The position numbers and the translations under genes are program-made. The notes under the pieces were generated by a model. It searched no databases. It was given only the letters and a program-made list of their open reading frames with translations, and was not told where the DNA came from. Below, piece by piece: positions 8,705 to 17,200 of a stretch of 39,277 nucleotides of DNA. Source of the DNA: a virus; the IMG/VR virus record IMGVR_UViG_3300005617_000019, positions 1 to 39,277 of that record. One strand, 5' to 3'. The first letter of the stretch is position 1. Every line of letters starts with the position of its first letter.

Positions 8705-10383
8705 CGGGTCCCCTTCGAGACGTCCACGTAGGCGCTGATCAAACTGCAGTCGACCGGATCGGAGACCACGACTTCAAACACGCGATCGCGCGCCTGCCCC
8801 AGCTGCTGCCAGCGCACGCGCGTCGTGGTCGCGCCCAGGGCGCCCAGCGTCGTCCAGTGCTCGCGGCTCCAGGTCAGGCCGCCGTCGTCGGACCAGCGGA
8901 GCATGATCTGCGGATCGCTCCCTTGGCCCTCGGCCAGCCCCGCCCCGACGGTCGCGAGCAGCTCGAAGCGGTTGTAGATGAGGCGCACGTGATCGACGTT
9001 GAGGTGCGGCGATCGCCGCATGCGGCGGATCGTCACCGTCTGGAGCGGCAGCGGGACGAAGGGCTCCGGCTCGCCCGGCTGAAACGAGGCGATCCCGACC
9101 GCTTCATACGAGCTGCCGCCGTAGGCGCCCGTGTTCACGCCATACGCGTAGGTGCCATCGGCCGGGGCAATCTGGGAGGCGAGGATCACGCCTTCGGCCG
9201 ACGAGCTCGCGGCGCAGTCCAGGGCGACGCGCGTCGTCCAGTCGAGCGGGACCGTGCTGTAGCCCCACAGCGCATCGACGGAGACCGAGCCGCCCCCGAT
9301 CAGCAGTTCGGACGCCTGTGTCGTCGTGATCGCCGCCGTGGTGTAGGGCCGCGTCGCCCCGCTGGCCGTGGCGACCTGGTCGAGCGCGCTGGTGAGCGCC
9401 ACGCCCGAAAACTCCGCGACACTCAGCGCGGACGAGCTCGCGTCGCCGGCCATCGACAAGGTAAACGTGTGGCCCGCGCCGCCCGCGCAGTTCTGCGCGT
9501 AGAAACAGGCGGCGTGCCCGGTGCCGCCGGTATTGTTCGCCCAGGCGACCGCCCAGGTATTCCCCTGGCTGTCGGTGATCGAGGCCCCGGTGAGCGTGAG
9601 CCCTTTGGTCGTGCCGATCGCGACCAGGAGGTGGCCCGAGGTCGTCGTGATCGCCGGCGTGGTGATCGACGCCGGCATGACGACGGAATAGACGCCGGTC
9701 TGCTGGACGTACGCGATCCCGCTGCCTTTGAAGGACGCGATCCCGTAGCTTTCGCTGGTGCTCAGGCTCGAGCCGAACGCATAGGCGTAGGGATAGGCGC
9801 CGATCGCGGTGACCAGGGCATAGGCGAGGATGACCCCGCCGTGGTTGAACCCGTCGGCGCGGTACAGATCCGTGAACCGGCCAATACTGCCCGGCGGTTC
9901 CGCGCCGTGCGAGACCGAGCCCGAGCCGATGAGGAGCTGCCCGGCCGTCACGCCGGCGAGCGATCCCGAGCCGATCGGCGGGATCGCGGTCCCCGGCCCG
10001 GCGTTGCTCGTGTGGGCGGTGGCGTTGAGCGAAAAGATCGGCGCGATGTTGGCGAACTCGGCGACGGTGAGCGCGCAGCCGTCCGGCGCGCCGCTGGGCA
10101 ACGTGAAGGTCACCGTATGCCCGGCCCCGCCCTGGATGTTCTCGGCGTAGTAGAGCCCACCACTGCCGAAGGTGCCGTGGCTGTTTCCGTCGAGCCAGGC
10201 AAGCTGCCAGGTGTTGCCGTAGTTGTCGCTCACCGGCGATCCGAAGAGCGCGACCGCGGACTTGCGCGCCGCCATCGCACACAGCCACTGCCCCGGCGTG
10301 GTCGTCATCGCCGGCGTCGTGACGCCCGCGACGCCGTACGCTTGGGCGCTCTGCGCCTGCACGAAGGTGGGCGTGAGACTCAC
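8701..10383 (-). CDS. duplicated decoration-type protein fused to the gp10 C-terminal domain
   Basis: 560 aa with a GTG start that makes a GTGA overlap with the gp10-like gene. Residues 10-222 and 223-435 are two copies of one module: both have TTPAxTTT, an SDxxGNTW strand, GGAGHT, LxVAEF, ELLIGxGSVS and a closing SYxxxGIASF. Residues about 448-560 are different: IRRMRRSPHLNVDHVRLIYN, an Asp-box SDDGGLTW at 498-505, then TRVRWQQLGQARDRVFEVVV and SDPVDCSLISAYV. This end matches the C-terminal domain of P22 gp10 (RVLWKRVGRIRKN ... SPVTLSGAQIRV, from memory) and of related uninterrupted gp10 proteins. So the C terminus of gp10 appears to be carried by this polypeptide. The duplicated module is presumably surface-exposed. 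Confidence 0.75.
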   Translation of the reverse strand: MSLTPTFVQAQSAQAYGVAGVTTPAMTTTPGQWLCAMAARKSAVALFGSPVSDNYGNTWQLAWLDGNSHGTFGSGGLYYAENIQGGAGHTVTFTLPSGAPDGCALTVAEFANIAPIFSLNATAHTSNAGPGTAIPPIGSGSLAGVTAGQLLIGSGSVSHGAEPPGSIGRFTDLYRADGFNHGGVILAYALVTAIGAYPYAYAFGSSLSTSESYGIASFKGSGIAYVQQTGVYSVVMPASITTPAITTTSGHLLVAIGTTKGLTLTGASITDSQGNTWAVAWANNTGGTGHAACFYAQNCAGGAGHTFTLSMAGDASSSALSVAEFSGVALTSALDQVATASGATRPYTTAAITTTQASELLIGGGSVSVDALWGYSTVPLDWTTRVALDCAASSSAEGVILASQIAPADGTYAYGVNTGAYGGSSYEAVGIASFQPGEPEPFVPLPLQTVTIRRMRRSPHLNVDHVRLIYNRFELLATVGAGLAEGQGSDPQIMLRWSDDGGLTWSREHWTTLGALGATTTRVRWQQLGQARDRVFEVVVSDPVDCSLISAYVDVSKGTR

Positions 10384-11519
10384 GCGGGCACCTCGTCGGC
10401 GTACAGGTCACTGCGCATCTCATAGATCAGGCCGGTCGATCGCGCCCCGACCAGGTGCTTGGTGAAGGCGAAGGCGTGACAGCGGCCGACGTCCAAGGTG
10501 TAGCGCAGCGCCAGGTCGTCCCACAGCGCCCGCTCGTGCCAGAGGTCGGTCGAGACGTCATACACCCAGGTGACGTGATCGCCCGTCGCCGGTCCGGTCG
10601 GAAACACCAGGACGTAGAACGGATGGCCCTGATCCTGATAGGCCCAGCCGATCGCGTTGGTCAACGCGCCGTAAGTCGCCCAGATCGCTTCGATCGCGTG
10701 CGTGCTGATCCGCTTGGGACTGGCGCCGTCGAGCCGATAGACCACGCCGCCGCCGTGTTGATTCGCGCCGAGCCAGCAGACCGCGTTGTCGATCTGACAG
10801 GCCGAGTAGGGCGCGAGAATCCCCTGCTCGAGAAACCCGCCCTGGTTCGGTTGAAAAGGGAAATTCGCGTAGCCCGAGTTGTACCAGACCTCGGTCGTCA
10901 GTCCGCCGAAGAGGAACACCTGCCGGTGATCGACCAGCAGCGCCACGATGCGATTGCTGGATTCGGAGACTTGCGCGACGTCGAGCGCCGCCCACAGTTG
11001 GCCGTCTTCGAGCGTGGAGATGTAGAACTTGCCCGAGTGCGCCTCGAGCACGAGAAAGTAGCCGTCGCAAAACGCGCCCATCACTGCGATCGCGGGAAAG
11101 GCGGTGAGCGTCGGATCGATCGGATCGAAAAAGTTGGTGGTGAGATTGAAGATGTAGCCGCTGCCGCCCGAGACGACGAACACCTGCTGCCCGCCGTCGC
11201 CGTTGCTACTGAGCGTCGCCGGCGCGGGACTGTTGACGACCGTCCCCCACTGGCGCGATCCGCCGTTACTCAGGACTTCGAAGAAGTTGGCGCCGGCGAC
11301 GACGAACAGCCGGCCGTTGAGCGCCAGCATCCCGCGGACGGGGCTGTCGCGCAGTTCGGTAAAGACGCGATGGCCCGGCCGCGGCCGGTAATAGACGGCA
11401 CTCTGCCCGCTCGCGTGCCCGTCGACCCGTTCGGGGTACCAGTTCACGCAGCGTTCCGCATCGGCGATCGGACTCGCCGCGGTGTAGCTCGGGCCGACGA
11501 AGCTGGCAAAGACCCCCAT
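10380..11519 (-). CDS. gp10-like packaged-DNA stabilisation protein, propeller part only
   Basis: 379 aa. The N terminus (FVGPSYTAASPIADAERCVN, WYPERV) is the classical start of the Phage_stabilise (P22 gp10) family. Blade-like repeats follow: MLALNGRLFVVAG, QQVFVVSGGSGYIFNLT, GYFLVLEAHSGKFYISTLED, VFLFGGLTTEVWYNSG and AVCWLGANQHGGGVVYRLDG followed by KRISTHAIEAIW, matching the P22 gp10 stretch ending in ASIEKIL. In P22, gp10 binds gp4 and plugs the portal channel. It is shorter than P22 gp10 (472 aa): the protein stops after GLIYEMRSDLYADEVPA, where family members normally continue into a C-terminal domain. That domain is found at the end of the next gene. Confidence 0.85.
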   Translation of the reverse strand: MGVFASFVGPSYTAASPIADAERCVNWYPERVDGHASGQSAVYYRPRPGHRVFTELRDSPVRGMLALNGRLFVVAGANFFEVLSNGGSRQWGTVVNSPAPATLSSNGDGGQQVFVVSGGSGYIFNLTTNFFDPIDPTLTAFPAIAVMGAFCDGYFLVLEAHSGKFYISTLEDGQLWAALDVAQVSESSNRIVALLVDHRQVFLFGGLTTEVWYNSGYANFPFQPNQGGFLEQGILAPYSACQIDNAVCWLGANQHGGGVVYRLDGASPKRISTHAIEAIWATYGALTNAIGWAYQDQGHPFYVLVFPTGPATGDHVTWVYDVSTDLWHERALWDDLALRYTLDVGRCHAFAFTKHLVGARSTGLIYEMRSDLYADEVPA

Positions 11520-11522
11520 CCA

Positions 11523-12128
11523 TTACTCGAAGAGGCCCGTGCTCACGTTCAGCAGAGCGTAGGCGACCGAGATCCGCAGGGTGTTGGCGGGATCGCCTTC
11601 CGTGTAATTCGACGCGCCGAGATAGTCATCTTTCACATACAACCCGACGTCCGTAATCTCCGCCAGCAGCATGCCGGCGCCGAGCTCGGTGACGACTTCG
11701 CCCGCAAACGATCCCGCGCCCGGATTGGAGACGAACGGGAACACAAATTGTCCGGGCACGATCGCGGGTGTCCCCGTGAGCGCGGCGTTGGTGGTCAGGA
11801 TCGCCGAGGCGTACTTGGAATTGGTCGGCCCCCAGACGAGGTTCAGGGAGCTTTCGACGCCGCCGACCAGGACGTAGGCCCCGGCGAGCGTATCGAGCAC
11901 GACCCACGCGGAGAGGGGGACGATCACGCGATCCGCGCCCGCCGCCTCGACCACCAGAACGCGATCGGTCGGCAACGTTTTGATCTGCGCGTCGGTGAGC
12001 ACCACCGTTGCCTGATGCGTCAGGCTTCCGCCGCCGCTGCCCGCGTACAGCTCCGTGAAGTTGGCCGCAATCGCGGCGCGGTTCTGCTCCGTGAAGACGC
12101 CGACCGACGGGATCGCTTGTTCGGCCAT
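11523..12128 (-). CDS. neck/tail-region protein of unknown function
   Basis: 201 aa. It begins AIPSVGVFTEQNRAAIAANF, a short helix, then becomes beta-rich with VVLTDAQIKTLPTDRVLVVE near residue 43, a segment often found in phage proteins that start with a small beta-roll. The C-terminal half (VFPFVSNPGAGSFAGEVVTE ... YTEGDPANTLRISVAYALLN) ends as a beta sheet. The gene lies between the gp10-like protein and the gp4-like adaptor, so a role in the tail machine or a decoration is plausible. No family recognised. Confidence 0.65.
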   Translation of the reverse strand: MAEQAIPSVGVFTEQNRAAIAANFTELYAGSGGGSLTHQATVVLTDAQIKTLPTDRVLVVEAAGADRVIVPLSAWVVLDTLAGAYVLVGGVESSLNLVWGPTNSKYASAILTTNAALTGTPAIVPGQFVFPFVSNPGAGSFAGEVVTELGAGMLLAEITDVGLYVKDDYLGASNYTEGDPANTLRISVAYALLNVSTGLFE

Positions 12129-12136
12129 GATCAGGC

Positions 12137-12406
12137 TCAGACGTAGAGCGCAAAGCAGCCCGACGCGGCCGTATTGGTCGCGTTGACCCGCACCGCCTGG
12201 ATCGGCAGGATCGCGCCGGCGATCGCGGTGAGCGCCAGCACCGCCCCGCCGGGCTGGACCGGCGCGATCGTGCCGGCGACGCCGACATAGATCGCGTCAC
12301 ACGGCACGGGATAGGCCGCCGCGCTGGCGGTCGTCCCATCGAAGTTCACGGTGTCGGACTTCGTGATCGCGACCCAGCGCGAATACTGCGGCGTGGTAGT
12401 GGGCAT
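12137..12406 (-). CDS. 89-aa structural-region protein
   Basis: 89 aa, starting MPTTTPQYSRWVAITKSDTV at an ATG two bases after the previous TAA; an upstream extension of the frame is Arg-rich and overlaps the adaptor gene. The sequence NFDGTTASAAAYPVPCDAIY followed by VGVAGTIAPVQPGGAV is typical of small phage proteins sometimes annotated as head or capsid-associated (spike) proteins: the SDTVNF start with a DAIYVG strand recurs in them. It is about 90% beta by appearance. The role is inferred from position beside the adaptor. Confidence 0.65.
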   Translation of the reverse strand: MPTTTPQYSRWVAITKSDTVNFDGTTASAAAYPVPCDAIYVGVAGTIAPVQPGGAVLALTAIAGAILPIQAVRVNATNTAASGCFALYV

Positions 12407-12408
12407 GA

Positions 12409-13161
12409 TTAAGATCCCTGATCCGAGAGAATGTCGTAGCTCCCGCCCGCGCCGCCGAGCCAGATCCGATCCAGGCCCAGGTCGGTCATCCGCACTTGCG
12501 CCGCCTGCACGTCGAGCAGGGCCTGCCGCGCGTCGCGACTCACCCGCGCCGCAATGTCGTCGGGCACATCGAACGGGCCGATACACTTCTCCGCCAGCCC
12601 GAGCCGCAGCGCACTCAGCCAGCCCGGCGGACAGACATAGACGTCATCGAGCGTCAGCACCTGCGTCGGCAGCACGTCGGCGTACACCACCAAGCTGTTC
12701 GCGCTCGTCGTCGGCACGGGGTAGAGCTCGATCGTCCCGAGCGGGACGCCGGGGGTGTAGTGCAGCCAGGTCCCCGGACTCGACGCCAACGTCTTGATCG
12801 GCAGCGCGTCGTACTCGTCGTCGGTGAGCACGCTCAGCGGAATCTCGATCGCGGGACTGCCCGCCAGCAGCAGCGTCGCCGAGAGCCGCAGCGGCCGATC
12901 GGCCGGCGTCGTATCGAAGTCGCCGCCCGGCCCGATGGTGTACGGCGTGGTCGGCCCGCCCTGGTTCGCGACCAGCGGATAGACCGTGCGCGACGCGACG
13001 ACGACCATCAGCGCCTGGGTGCTCCAGTCGTCGAGCAGTTCCTGCACGAGCTCGAGGCCCGTCGCCGCGAAGGCCGGCGTGAGCGGTTCGCCCGGTGCCT
13101 GCACGCGGACACTCTGCAGCGCCCGCGTGATGAGCGACCGGACGGTGAGCGAGAGCGGCAT
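12409..13161 (-). CDS. P22 gp4-like head-tail adaptor
   Basis: 250 aa. The first 60 residues (LTVRSLITRALQSVRVQAPG, then GLELVQELLDDWSTQALMV) are the helical core of P22 gp4-type tail accessory factors, which form the ring under the portal. The middle adds a beta domain (PLRLSATLLLAGSPAIEIPL, EYDALPIKTLASSPGTWLHY). A closing segment (LYPVPTTSANSLVVYAD, then PPGWLSALRLGLAEKCIGPF) matches the pattern of conserved adaptor proteins in phage genomes. It is longer than P22 gp4 (166 aa) and equals the length of the environmental relatives with an inserted beta domain. It precedes the gp10-like gene by three short genes, the P22-like order. Confidence 0.8.
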   Translation of the reverse strand: MPLSLTVRSLITRALQSVRVQAPGEPLTPAFAATGLELVQELLDDWSTQALMVVVASRTVYPLVANQGGPTTPYTIGPGGDFDTTPADRPLRLSATLLLAGSPAIEIPLSVLTDDEYDALPIKTLASSPGTWLHYTPGVPLGTIELYPVPTTSANSLVVYADVLPTQVLTLDDVYVCPPGWLSALRLGLAEKCIGPFDVPDDIAARVSRDARQALLDVQAAQVRMTDLGLDRIWLGGAGGSYDILSDQGS

Positions 13162-13812
13162 TTACGCCACCACGGGCACGACGGCCTGGCCGACGCTGTA
13201 GGTGACCGTCATAAACGACCGGCCCGCGGCGCCCGCGCCCGGCGTGACCGTGCAGACGCCGATCACGCTGCCGGCGCTCACGTAGTAGGGCCCGGCCTTC
13301 GTGCTCGTGGCCTGCCCGAAGACGCCGGTCGCCGAGACGAGATACGCGCCGTTCTTCCCGCCCCACGCCGCCGTGCCGCCGGCCGCGCGCAACGCTTCCC
13401 CGACCAGCAGATCGGTGCCGCTCAGATCGGTCGAGACAAACCAGCCGGTCGCCGCCTGGGCATCGCCACAGGTGAAGCGGCTGGAGGCTTTCGACCAGAG
13501 GACCGAGGAGGTCACGACGATATCGACCAGCGTCGCGCCGGCGGGAATGACCACCGTCCCCGTGCTGGTGGTCATCGTCGCGTCTTCGACAAACGCCACG
13601 GTTTTGCTCACGAGGATGCCGCCGGCCGCGTCGCCCGTGATCGTCGGACTGGTGAGCGTGGGCGTCGTCAACGTCGCGCCCGCCCCGATCGCCGTCGTCC
13701 CGGTGATCGTGGGGCTGGTGACCGTCGGACTGGTCAGCGTGGGCGTCGCGAGCGTGAAGGAGTTGAGCGTGGAGAGCGGGAGAAACGCGCCGCCGTTGGT
13801 GACATCAGCCAT
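13162..13812 (-). CDS. TLTSPT-repeat structural protein
   Basis: 216 aa. Residues 20-60 contain five tandem copies of a seven- to eight-residue unit (TPTLTSPT, SPTVTSPTIT, TPTLTSPTIT), the repeat typical of phage fibre or decoration shafts. The rest has a beta-sandwich-like appearance (DIVVTSSVLWSKASSRFTC, AAWGGKNGAYLVSATGVFG, VIGVCTVTPGAGAAGRSFM). Six bases separate it from the previous gene; its TAA touches the ATG of the adaptor gene. Such repeats vary in number between relatives by slippage. Function unknown; a head fibre is possible because it lies between coat and adaptor genes. Confidence 0.65.
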   Translation of the reverse strand: MADVTNGGAFLPLSTLNSFTLATPTLTSPTVTSPTITGTTAIGAGATLTTPTLTSPTITGDAAGGILVSKTVAFVEDATMTTSTGTVVIPAGATLVDIVVTSSVLWSKASSRFTCGDAQAATGWFVSTDLSGTDLLVGEALRAAGGTAAWGGKNGAYLVSATGVFGQATSTKAGPYYVSAGSVIGVCTVTPGAGAAGRSFMTVTYSVGQAVVPVVA

Positions 13813-13818
13813 GAGCGT

Positions 13819-14229
13819 TCAATCCTTTTTCGCGCGGGGCGGGAGTTTCGGGGCCGGGACGTCGGTCACCATGTCGAAGTCGGAGGCGCCGTCATACTTC
13901 GCGCGTTCGATCTGCGCCTTGGCGCTCATCGATCGATCGGCGCCGGCGGATTCGGCGGAGGCTTTCGCGATCTCGTTCTGCTGGCGGTCGTAGTGCGCGC
14001 GGGCCAGGTCGGGCGATTCCTGCCAGTCGGACGAGAGCCGCTCGTGATCCGCCTGCGTCTTGGCGATCGTCTTCTCTTGATCGGCGTCCTGGTACTTGCC
14101 GGTCGATGCCTTGAACAGTTGTTTGGGATAGGCGACGTAGACGTACGGGCCTTCCCAGCGCCGCATGTCGTGCAGCGGGATTTCGATCAGTTCCTGCGTG
14201 CGCTCGTCCCGCATGTGCGTGCGTTCCAT
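13819..14229 (-). CDS. 136-aa charged protein, head region
   Basis: 136 aa, hydrophilic and rich in Lys, Asp, Glu and Gln. It starts MERTHMRDERTQELIEIPLH; the ATG at 14229 has GAGG five bases upstream. The middle (RRWEGPYVYVAYPKQLFKAS) has several aromatic residues, followed by a helical stretch (ADQEKTIAKTQADHERLSSD) and a Pro/Lys-rich end (PAPKLPPRAKKD). Small charged proteins between coat and adaptor are frequent, but I do not recognise this one. It could be a head completion or assembly factor. Confidence 0.6.
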   Translation of the reverse strand: MERTHMRDERTQELIEIPLHDMRRWEGPYVYVAYPKQLFKASTGKYQDADQEKTIAKTQADHERLSSDWQESPDLARAHYDRQQNEIAKASAESAGADRSMSAKAQIERAKYDGASDFDMVTDVPAPKLPPRAKKD

Positions 14230-14289
14230 AGAACCTCGTGAGAAGACGCGCCGACACCCGGAGGCGCCGGCGCGAGAGACAGACGGGCC

Positions 14290-14901
14290 TTACGCGATGC
14301 TGACGCCGGCGGTGATGCCCGAGAGCACCAGCCAGAGCTTGTTCACGGCCTTGATGTGCAAGGTCGAGCCGATCGCGCCGTTGAAGGTCGCGACGTCCGA
14401 ACTCGTCGTCGTGCCGAGAAACCCGCCGGGGTTGGTGATGGTGTACGCCTGGGCGTCTTTCGCCATCAGGATCAGTTCGATGCCTTCGTTGGCCGAGGTC
14501 GGATTGGCCAGCGTCATCGCGCCGGCGGTGCCGGTGATGAGCTGCACGAACTGATTCTGTTTGGTCGCCGGGATCGCAATGGCGCCCGCGGCGCCGTAGG
14601 TCACGACGTTCCAGCAGGGTTGGGCCGGGAACGTGATCGCCGTCCCCGGGGGGCCGGCGGGATAGTCCGCGCCGTCGCCGACGAACACGGCCGAGCCGAT
14701 CCCGTGCGCCTGGCAGTAGGTGCCCTGGTCCCCGCCGCGGACGGGAATCACGAGCCCGACCGCGTCGGCCGTCTGTTTGAAGAACTCGCCGTCGACCTGC
14801 ACGATCTTGCCTTTGGCAAAGCCGGTCGCCGACACGACGCGCAGGGAGGTATCGCCGGTCGCCGAGGCCGCGCCGAGGGTGGTCGCTGTGAGTGTGGCCA
14901 T
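14290..14901 (-). CDS. capsid decoration-type beta protein
   Basis: 203 aa. It starts MATLTATTLGAASATGDTSL followed by RVVSATGFAKGKIVQVDGEF, a beta-roll pattern often seen in phage proteins that follow the coat gene. The C-terminal half (LITGTAGAMTLANPTSANEG, TSSDVATFNGAIGSTLHIKA) resembles small capsid decoration domains. It begins four bases after the coat gene. The pattern KxxLVxVDGEFF... has a relative in many environmental phages, usually unannotated. A head-surface role is inferred from position. Confidence 0.6.
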   Translation of the reverse strand: MATLTATTLGAASATGDTSLRVVSATGFAKGKIVQVDGEFFKQTADAVGLVIPVRGGDQGTYCQAHGIGSAVFVGDGADYPAGPPGTAITFPAQPCWNVVTYGAAGAIAIPATKQNQFVQLITGTAGAMTLANPTSANEGIELILMAKDAQAYTITNPGGFLGTTTSSDVATFNGAIGSTLHIKAVNKLWLVLSGITAGVSIA

Positions 14902-14904
14902 GTC

Positions 14905-16137
14905 TTAAGCTCCCTGGATCGCGACGATCCACTCCGGGCGGTAGGCTTTCCAGCCATACACGCAGTCAATGCGGGCCATGTTCTGATCGGTGAGAATCGA
15001 GTACTGCTTCACGAGCCGCAGCGCGAAGCCGAGGGGCTTGCTCGAGATGCGTTCAGAGAGCGCGCCGCCTTCGGGTTTCACGAGATCCGCCATCACCATG
15101 ACGACGGCTTCCTTCACCCAGGCGAGGCCGACCGCGCCGGACACCGCCGAGGCGCCGATGACGGTAATCACCGCGTTGTCGACCGGCGAGCTCGTGACGG
15201 TCTGGAGCGGGCCGCTCGTGATGATCGCCGGGCTGATGACGATGGTCATCGCGCCGGTCGTATCGTTCACGGTGTTGACGACCACGAAGGTCTGCAGCCC
15301 GTTGGTGCTCGCGTAGTTCTCGGGGTTGACGCTGTAGACGCCCTGCGTGCCGGCGACGGCCGACGCGCCCAGCGTGAAGCGATCGCCCTTACTGAGCGAG
15401 GAGACGCCGGAGCCCCAGCCGTCAGTGATCAGGCTGGTGCCGGTCTGCGTCGCGCCGTTCACGAGCGGCGTGCCCGAGTAGGTGCCGACCGTGTGCCGCG
15501 TGACGTTCTGATCCCAGTACCACTTCTTGAAGCCGAGCGTGTTCGATCCGTAGACGCCGGATTCGAAGCTGTCGGAGATCGTGCCCTGCGGATTGAACAG
15601 CGCGAAGTTGGCGGCGACAATCGCGGCCTGCTGATCGGGGTTGGTGATGATCATGCGCGACGGCGGCGCGGCCATGTTGGAGAGCAGCGTGTTCGCCCCG
15701 AGGTACGTGGTGTTGCTCGTGATGTTGCTGCCCGGGGTGCCGATGCTGTTGTAGGTGTCGTTGGCGATCCGGCTCAGCCCGTCGAAGTCGATCGTGTTGG
15801 CCAACTGCACGGCCTGCGGATCGACGTAGCGCGGGTAGTAGTCGTCGACGTCCACCGTCATCTGAAATGACGAGAAGGAGACCGCGGTGTTCGCCTGGTC
15901 GGTCAGGGTGACGGGGACCGTCTGATCCTGAATGCCCTGGCCCTGGAACGCCTGGCCCTTGGTGGTGGTGAAGCGCTGCGGCAGGCGGAGGAAGATCGTG
16001 TCGCCCTGCTTGGCGCCGTTCTCGATGAAGTCGCCGTCGTAACTGCGGTCGACGTTATTGGCGAACTTGAGGTTGTTGATCGCGATCCGGCCGACGCGCT
16101 TGAGCACGTTGGTCGGGGTGACGAGTTGATTGGCCAC
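14905..16137 (-). CDS. major capsid protein, P22 coat type
   Basis: 410 aa; P22 coat is 430. The start (TPTNVLKRVGRIAINNLKFA) leads into NGAKQGDTIFLRLPQRF and a VPVTLTDQANTAVSFSSFQM strand, as in P22-type HK97-fold coats. The segment SRMIITNPDQQAAIVAANFA near residue 160 and the insertion-domain-like TSLITDGWGSGVSSLSKGDR also fit. The closing pattern MARIDCVYGWKAYRPEWIV corresponds to the end of P22 gp5, where a CRIALWYGVNATRPEA pattern stands (from memory). It lies ten bases after the scaffold gene, the P22 order portal-scaffold-coat. It would assemble with the scaffold into a procapsid. Confidence 0.88.
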   Translation of the reverse strand: MANQLVTPTNVLKRVGRIAINNLKFANNVDRSYDGDFIENGAKQGDTIFLRLPQRFTTTKGQAFQGQGIQDQTVPVTLTDQANTAVSFSSFQMTVDVDDYYPRYVDPQAVQLANTIDFDGLSRIANDTYNSIGTPGSNITSNTTYLGANTLLSNMAAPPSRMIITNPDQQAAIVAANFALFNPQGTISDSFESGVYGSNTLGFKKWYWDQNVTRHTVGTYSGTPLVNGATQTGTSLITDGWGSGVSSLSKGDRFTLGASAVAGTQGVYSVNPENYASTNGLQTFVVVNTVNDTTGAMTIVISPAIITSGPLQTVTSSPVDNAVITVIGASAVSGAVGLAWVKEAVVMVMADLVKPEGGALSERISSKPLGFALRLVKQYSILTDQNMARIDCVYGWKAYRPEWIVAIQGA

Positions 16138-16146
16138 GGGCGGTCC

Positions 16147-17187
16147 TTACCATCGGCCCCCGCCTTTCGCGGCGTCGATCTTGTTCATGGCGCGGATGTA
16201 CTCCGGGCCAAACTCCAGATCGTCCACCGGGACAGGGGTCGCACTGGCCGTACCGCCGACTCGATTAATCGGAGGCTTGGCGCTGGATGGTCGGACCGCA
16301 GGCGCTGAATCGAGTGCTGGTTGGACAGCACGCGCGGTCGTTTCGAGCAAACGCCGCATCACGCGAACAGCGGCGGGCGAGGCGTCGACGTCGGCCGACT
16401 CCTGCACGAGCTGACGCGCTTCCTGGGGATGCGTACCCAGGTAGCGCATGAGGGCCGGGCCCTCGGGTGAGTCGAGTATCGCCTGTTCCATGACGGCGGG
16501 GATCGGGAGGCCGCCCGGCCGGTTGTGCACGCCGACGGCCGCCAGCGCCGCGTCCCAGGTCGGGAGCGCCGCCGCGTAGTCGGGATCCGTGGCGATGGTT
16601 TGCTGCAGACGTTCGGTGTGCGCGGAGACGCGCGATTCGGTGCGTTGCGCCTGCTCGCGTTGGGCCGTCAGACTCGCGAAGCGGGCATCGGTGCGCGCGT
16701 CCGTGTAGTCCTCGTACGTCTGGTCGGGATGGGCTTCCGCCCACGCGCCAAAGTCAGGGAAGGCTGGACGCGCCGGGACCGTCGGGCGTGTAACTGGCGC
16801 TGTGGGCGGCTTCCCGCCTTCGAGCGCGGCGAGGCGCTGCCGCAACTGTTGGGCTTCTTCGCGGGCCTGGCGCGCCTCGTCCTTCGCGATCGCCTCTTTC
16901 GCCGTGGCTTGCGCGACGCGAGCGGCCGGGTCGGTGCGGGGTTTCTTGCCGTCCTTCGCCGGTTCCGCCGGCGCGAACTTCCCCGCCTCATCGCGCGCCC
17001 GGGTATCAATGGATACCGGCGTGTCGGGGCTGTCGGGGGGCGTGTCGGGGCTGTCGGGGGGGGCTGGCGTCTCGACGGTCGCGGCGCGATCAGAATCAGA
17101 CGCCCACGGGTCGACCACCGGCGCCGCGGCGGGATCCGCGGCAGGTTCAGGCGTCAGATCGGGCGACAGGTCATCAGCCAGAACCAT
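16147..17187 (-). CDS. scaffolding protein
   Basis: 346 aa, acidic and helical. The first 70 residues are Asp/Pro/Ala-rich with a tandem PPDSPDTP repeat. Then DEAGKFAPAEPAKDGKKP is the typical start of phage scaffolds, followed by a coiled coil (ARVAQATAKEAIAKDEARQA, REEAQQLRQRLAALEGG). A Trp-containing middle (FPDFGAWAEAHPDQTYEDYT) and helices follow. The C-terminal end (DDLEFGPEYIRAMNKIDA) is a short amphipathic helix, which in P22 gp8 binds coat protein. It sits immediately before the coat gene. Its length is close to P22 gp8 (303 aa). Confidence 0.82.
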   Translation of the reverse strand: MVLADDLSPDLTPEPAADPAAAPVVDPWASDSDRAATVETPAPPDSPDTPPDSPDTPVSIDTRARDEAGKFAPAEPAKDGKKPRTDPAARVAQATAKEAIAKDEARQAREEAQQLRQRLAALEGGKPPTAPVTRPTVPARPAFPDFGAWAEAHPDQTYEDYTDARTDARFASLTAQREQAQRTESRVSAHTERLQQTIATDPDYAAALPTWDAALAAVGVHNRPGGLPIPAVMEQAILDSPEGPALMRYLGTHPQEARQLVQESADVDASPAAVRVMRRLLETTARAVQPALDSAPAVRPSSAKPPINRVGGTASATPVPVDDLEFGPEYIRAMNKIDAAKGGGRW

Positions 17188-17200
17188 CAGTGTGCGCTTT

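Noticed and set aside
5496-8738. Very long open frames on the plus strand opposite the late genes (also at 18549-22235 and 8857-10425)
   Set aside because: Arg/Gly-rich antisense products of GC-rich genes on the other strand, without ribosome sites or recognisable motifs.
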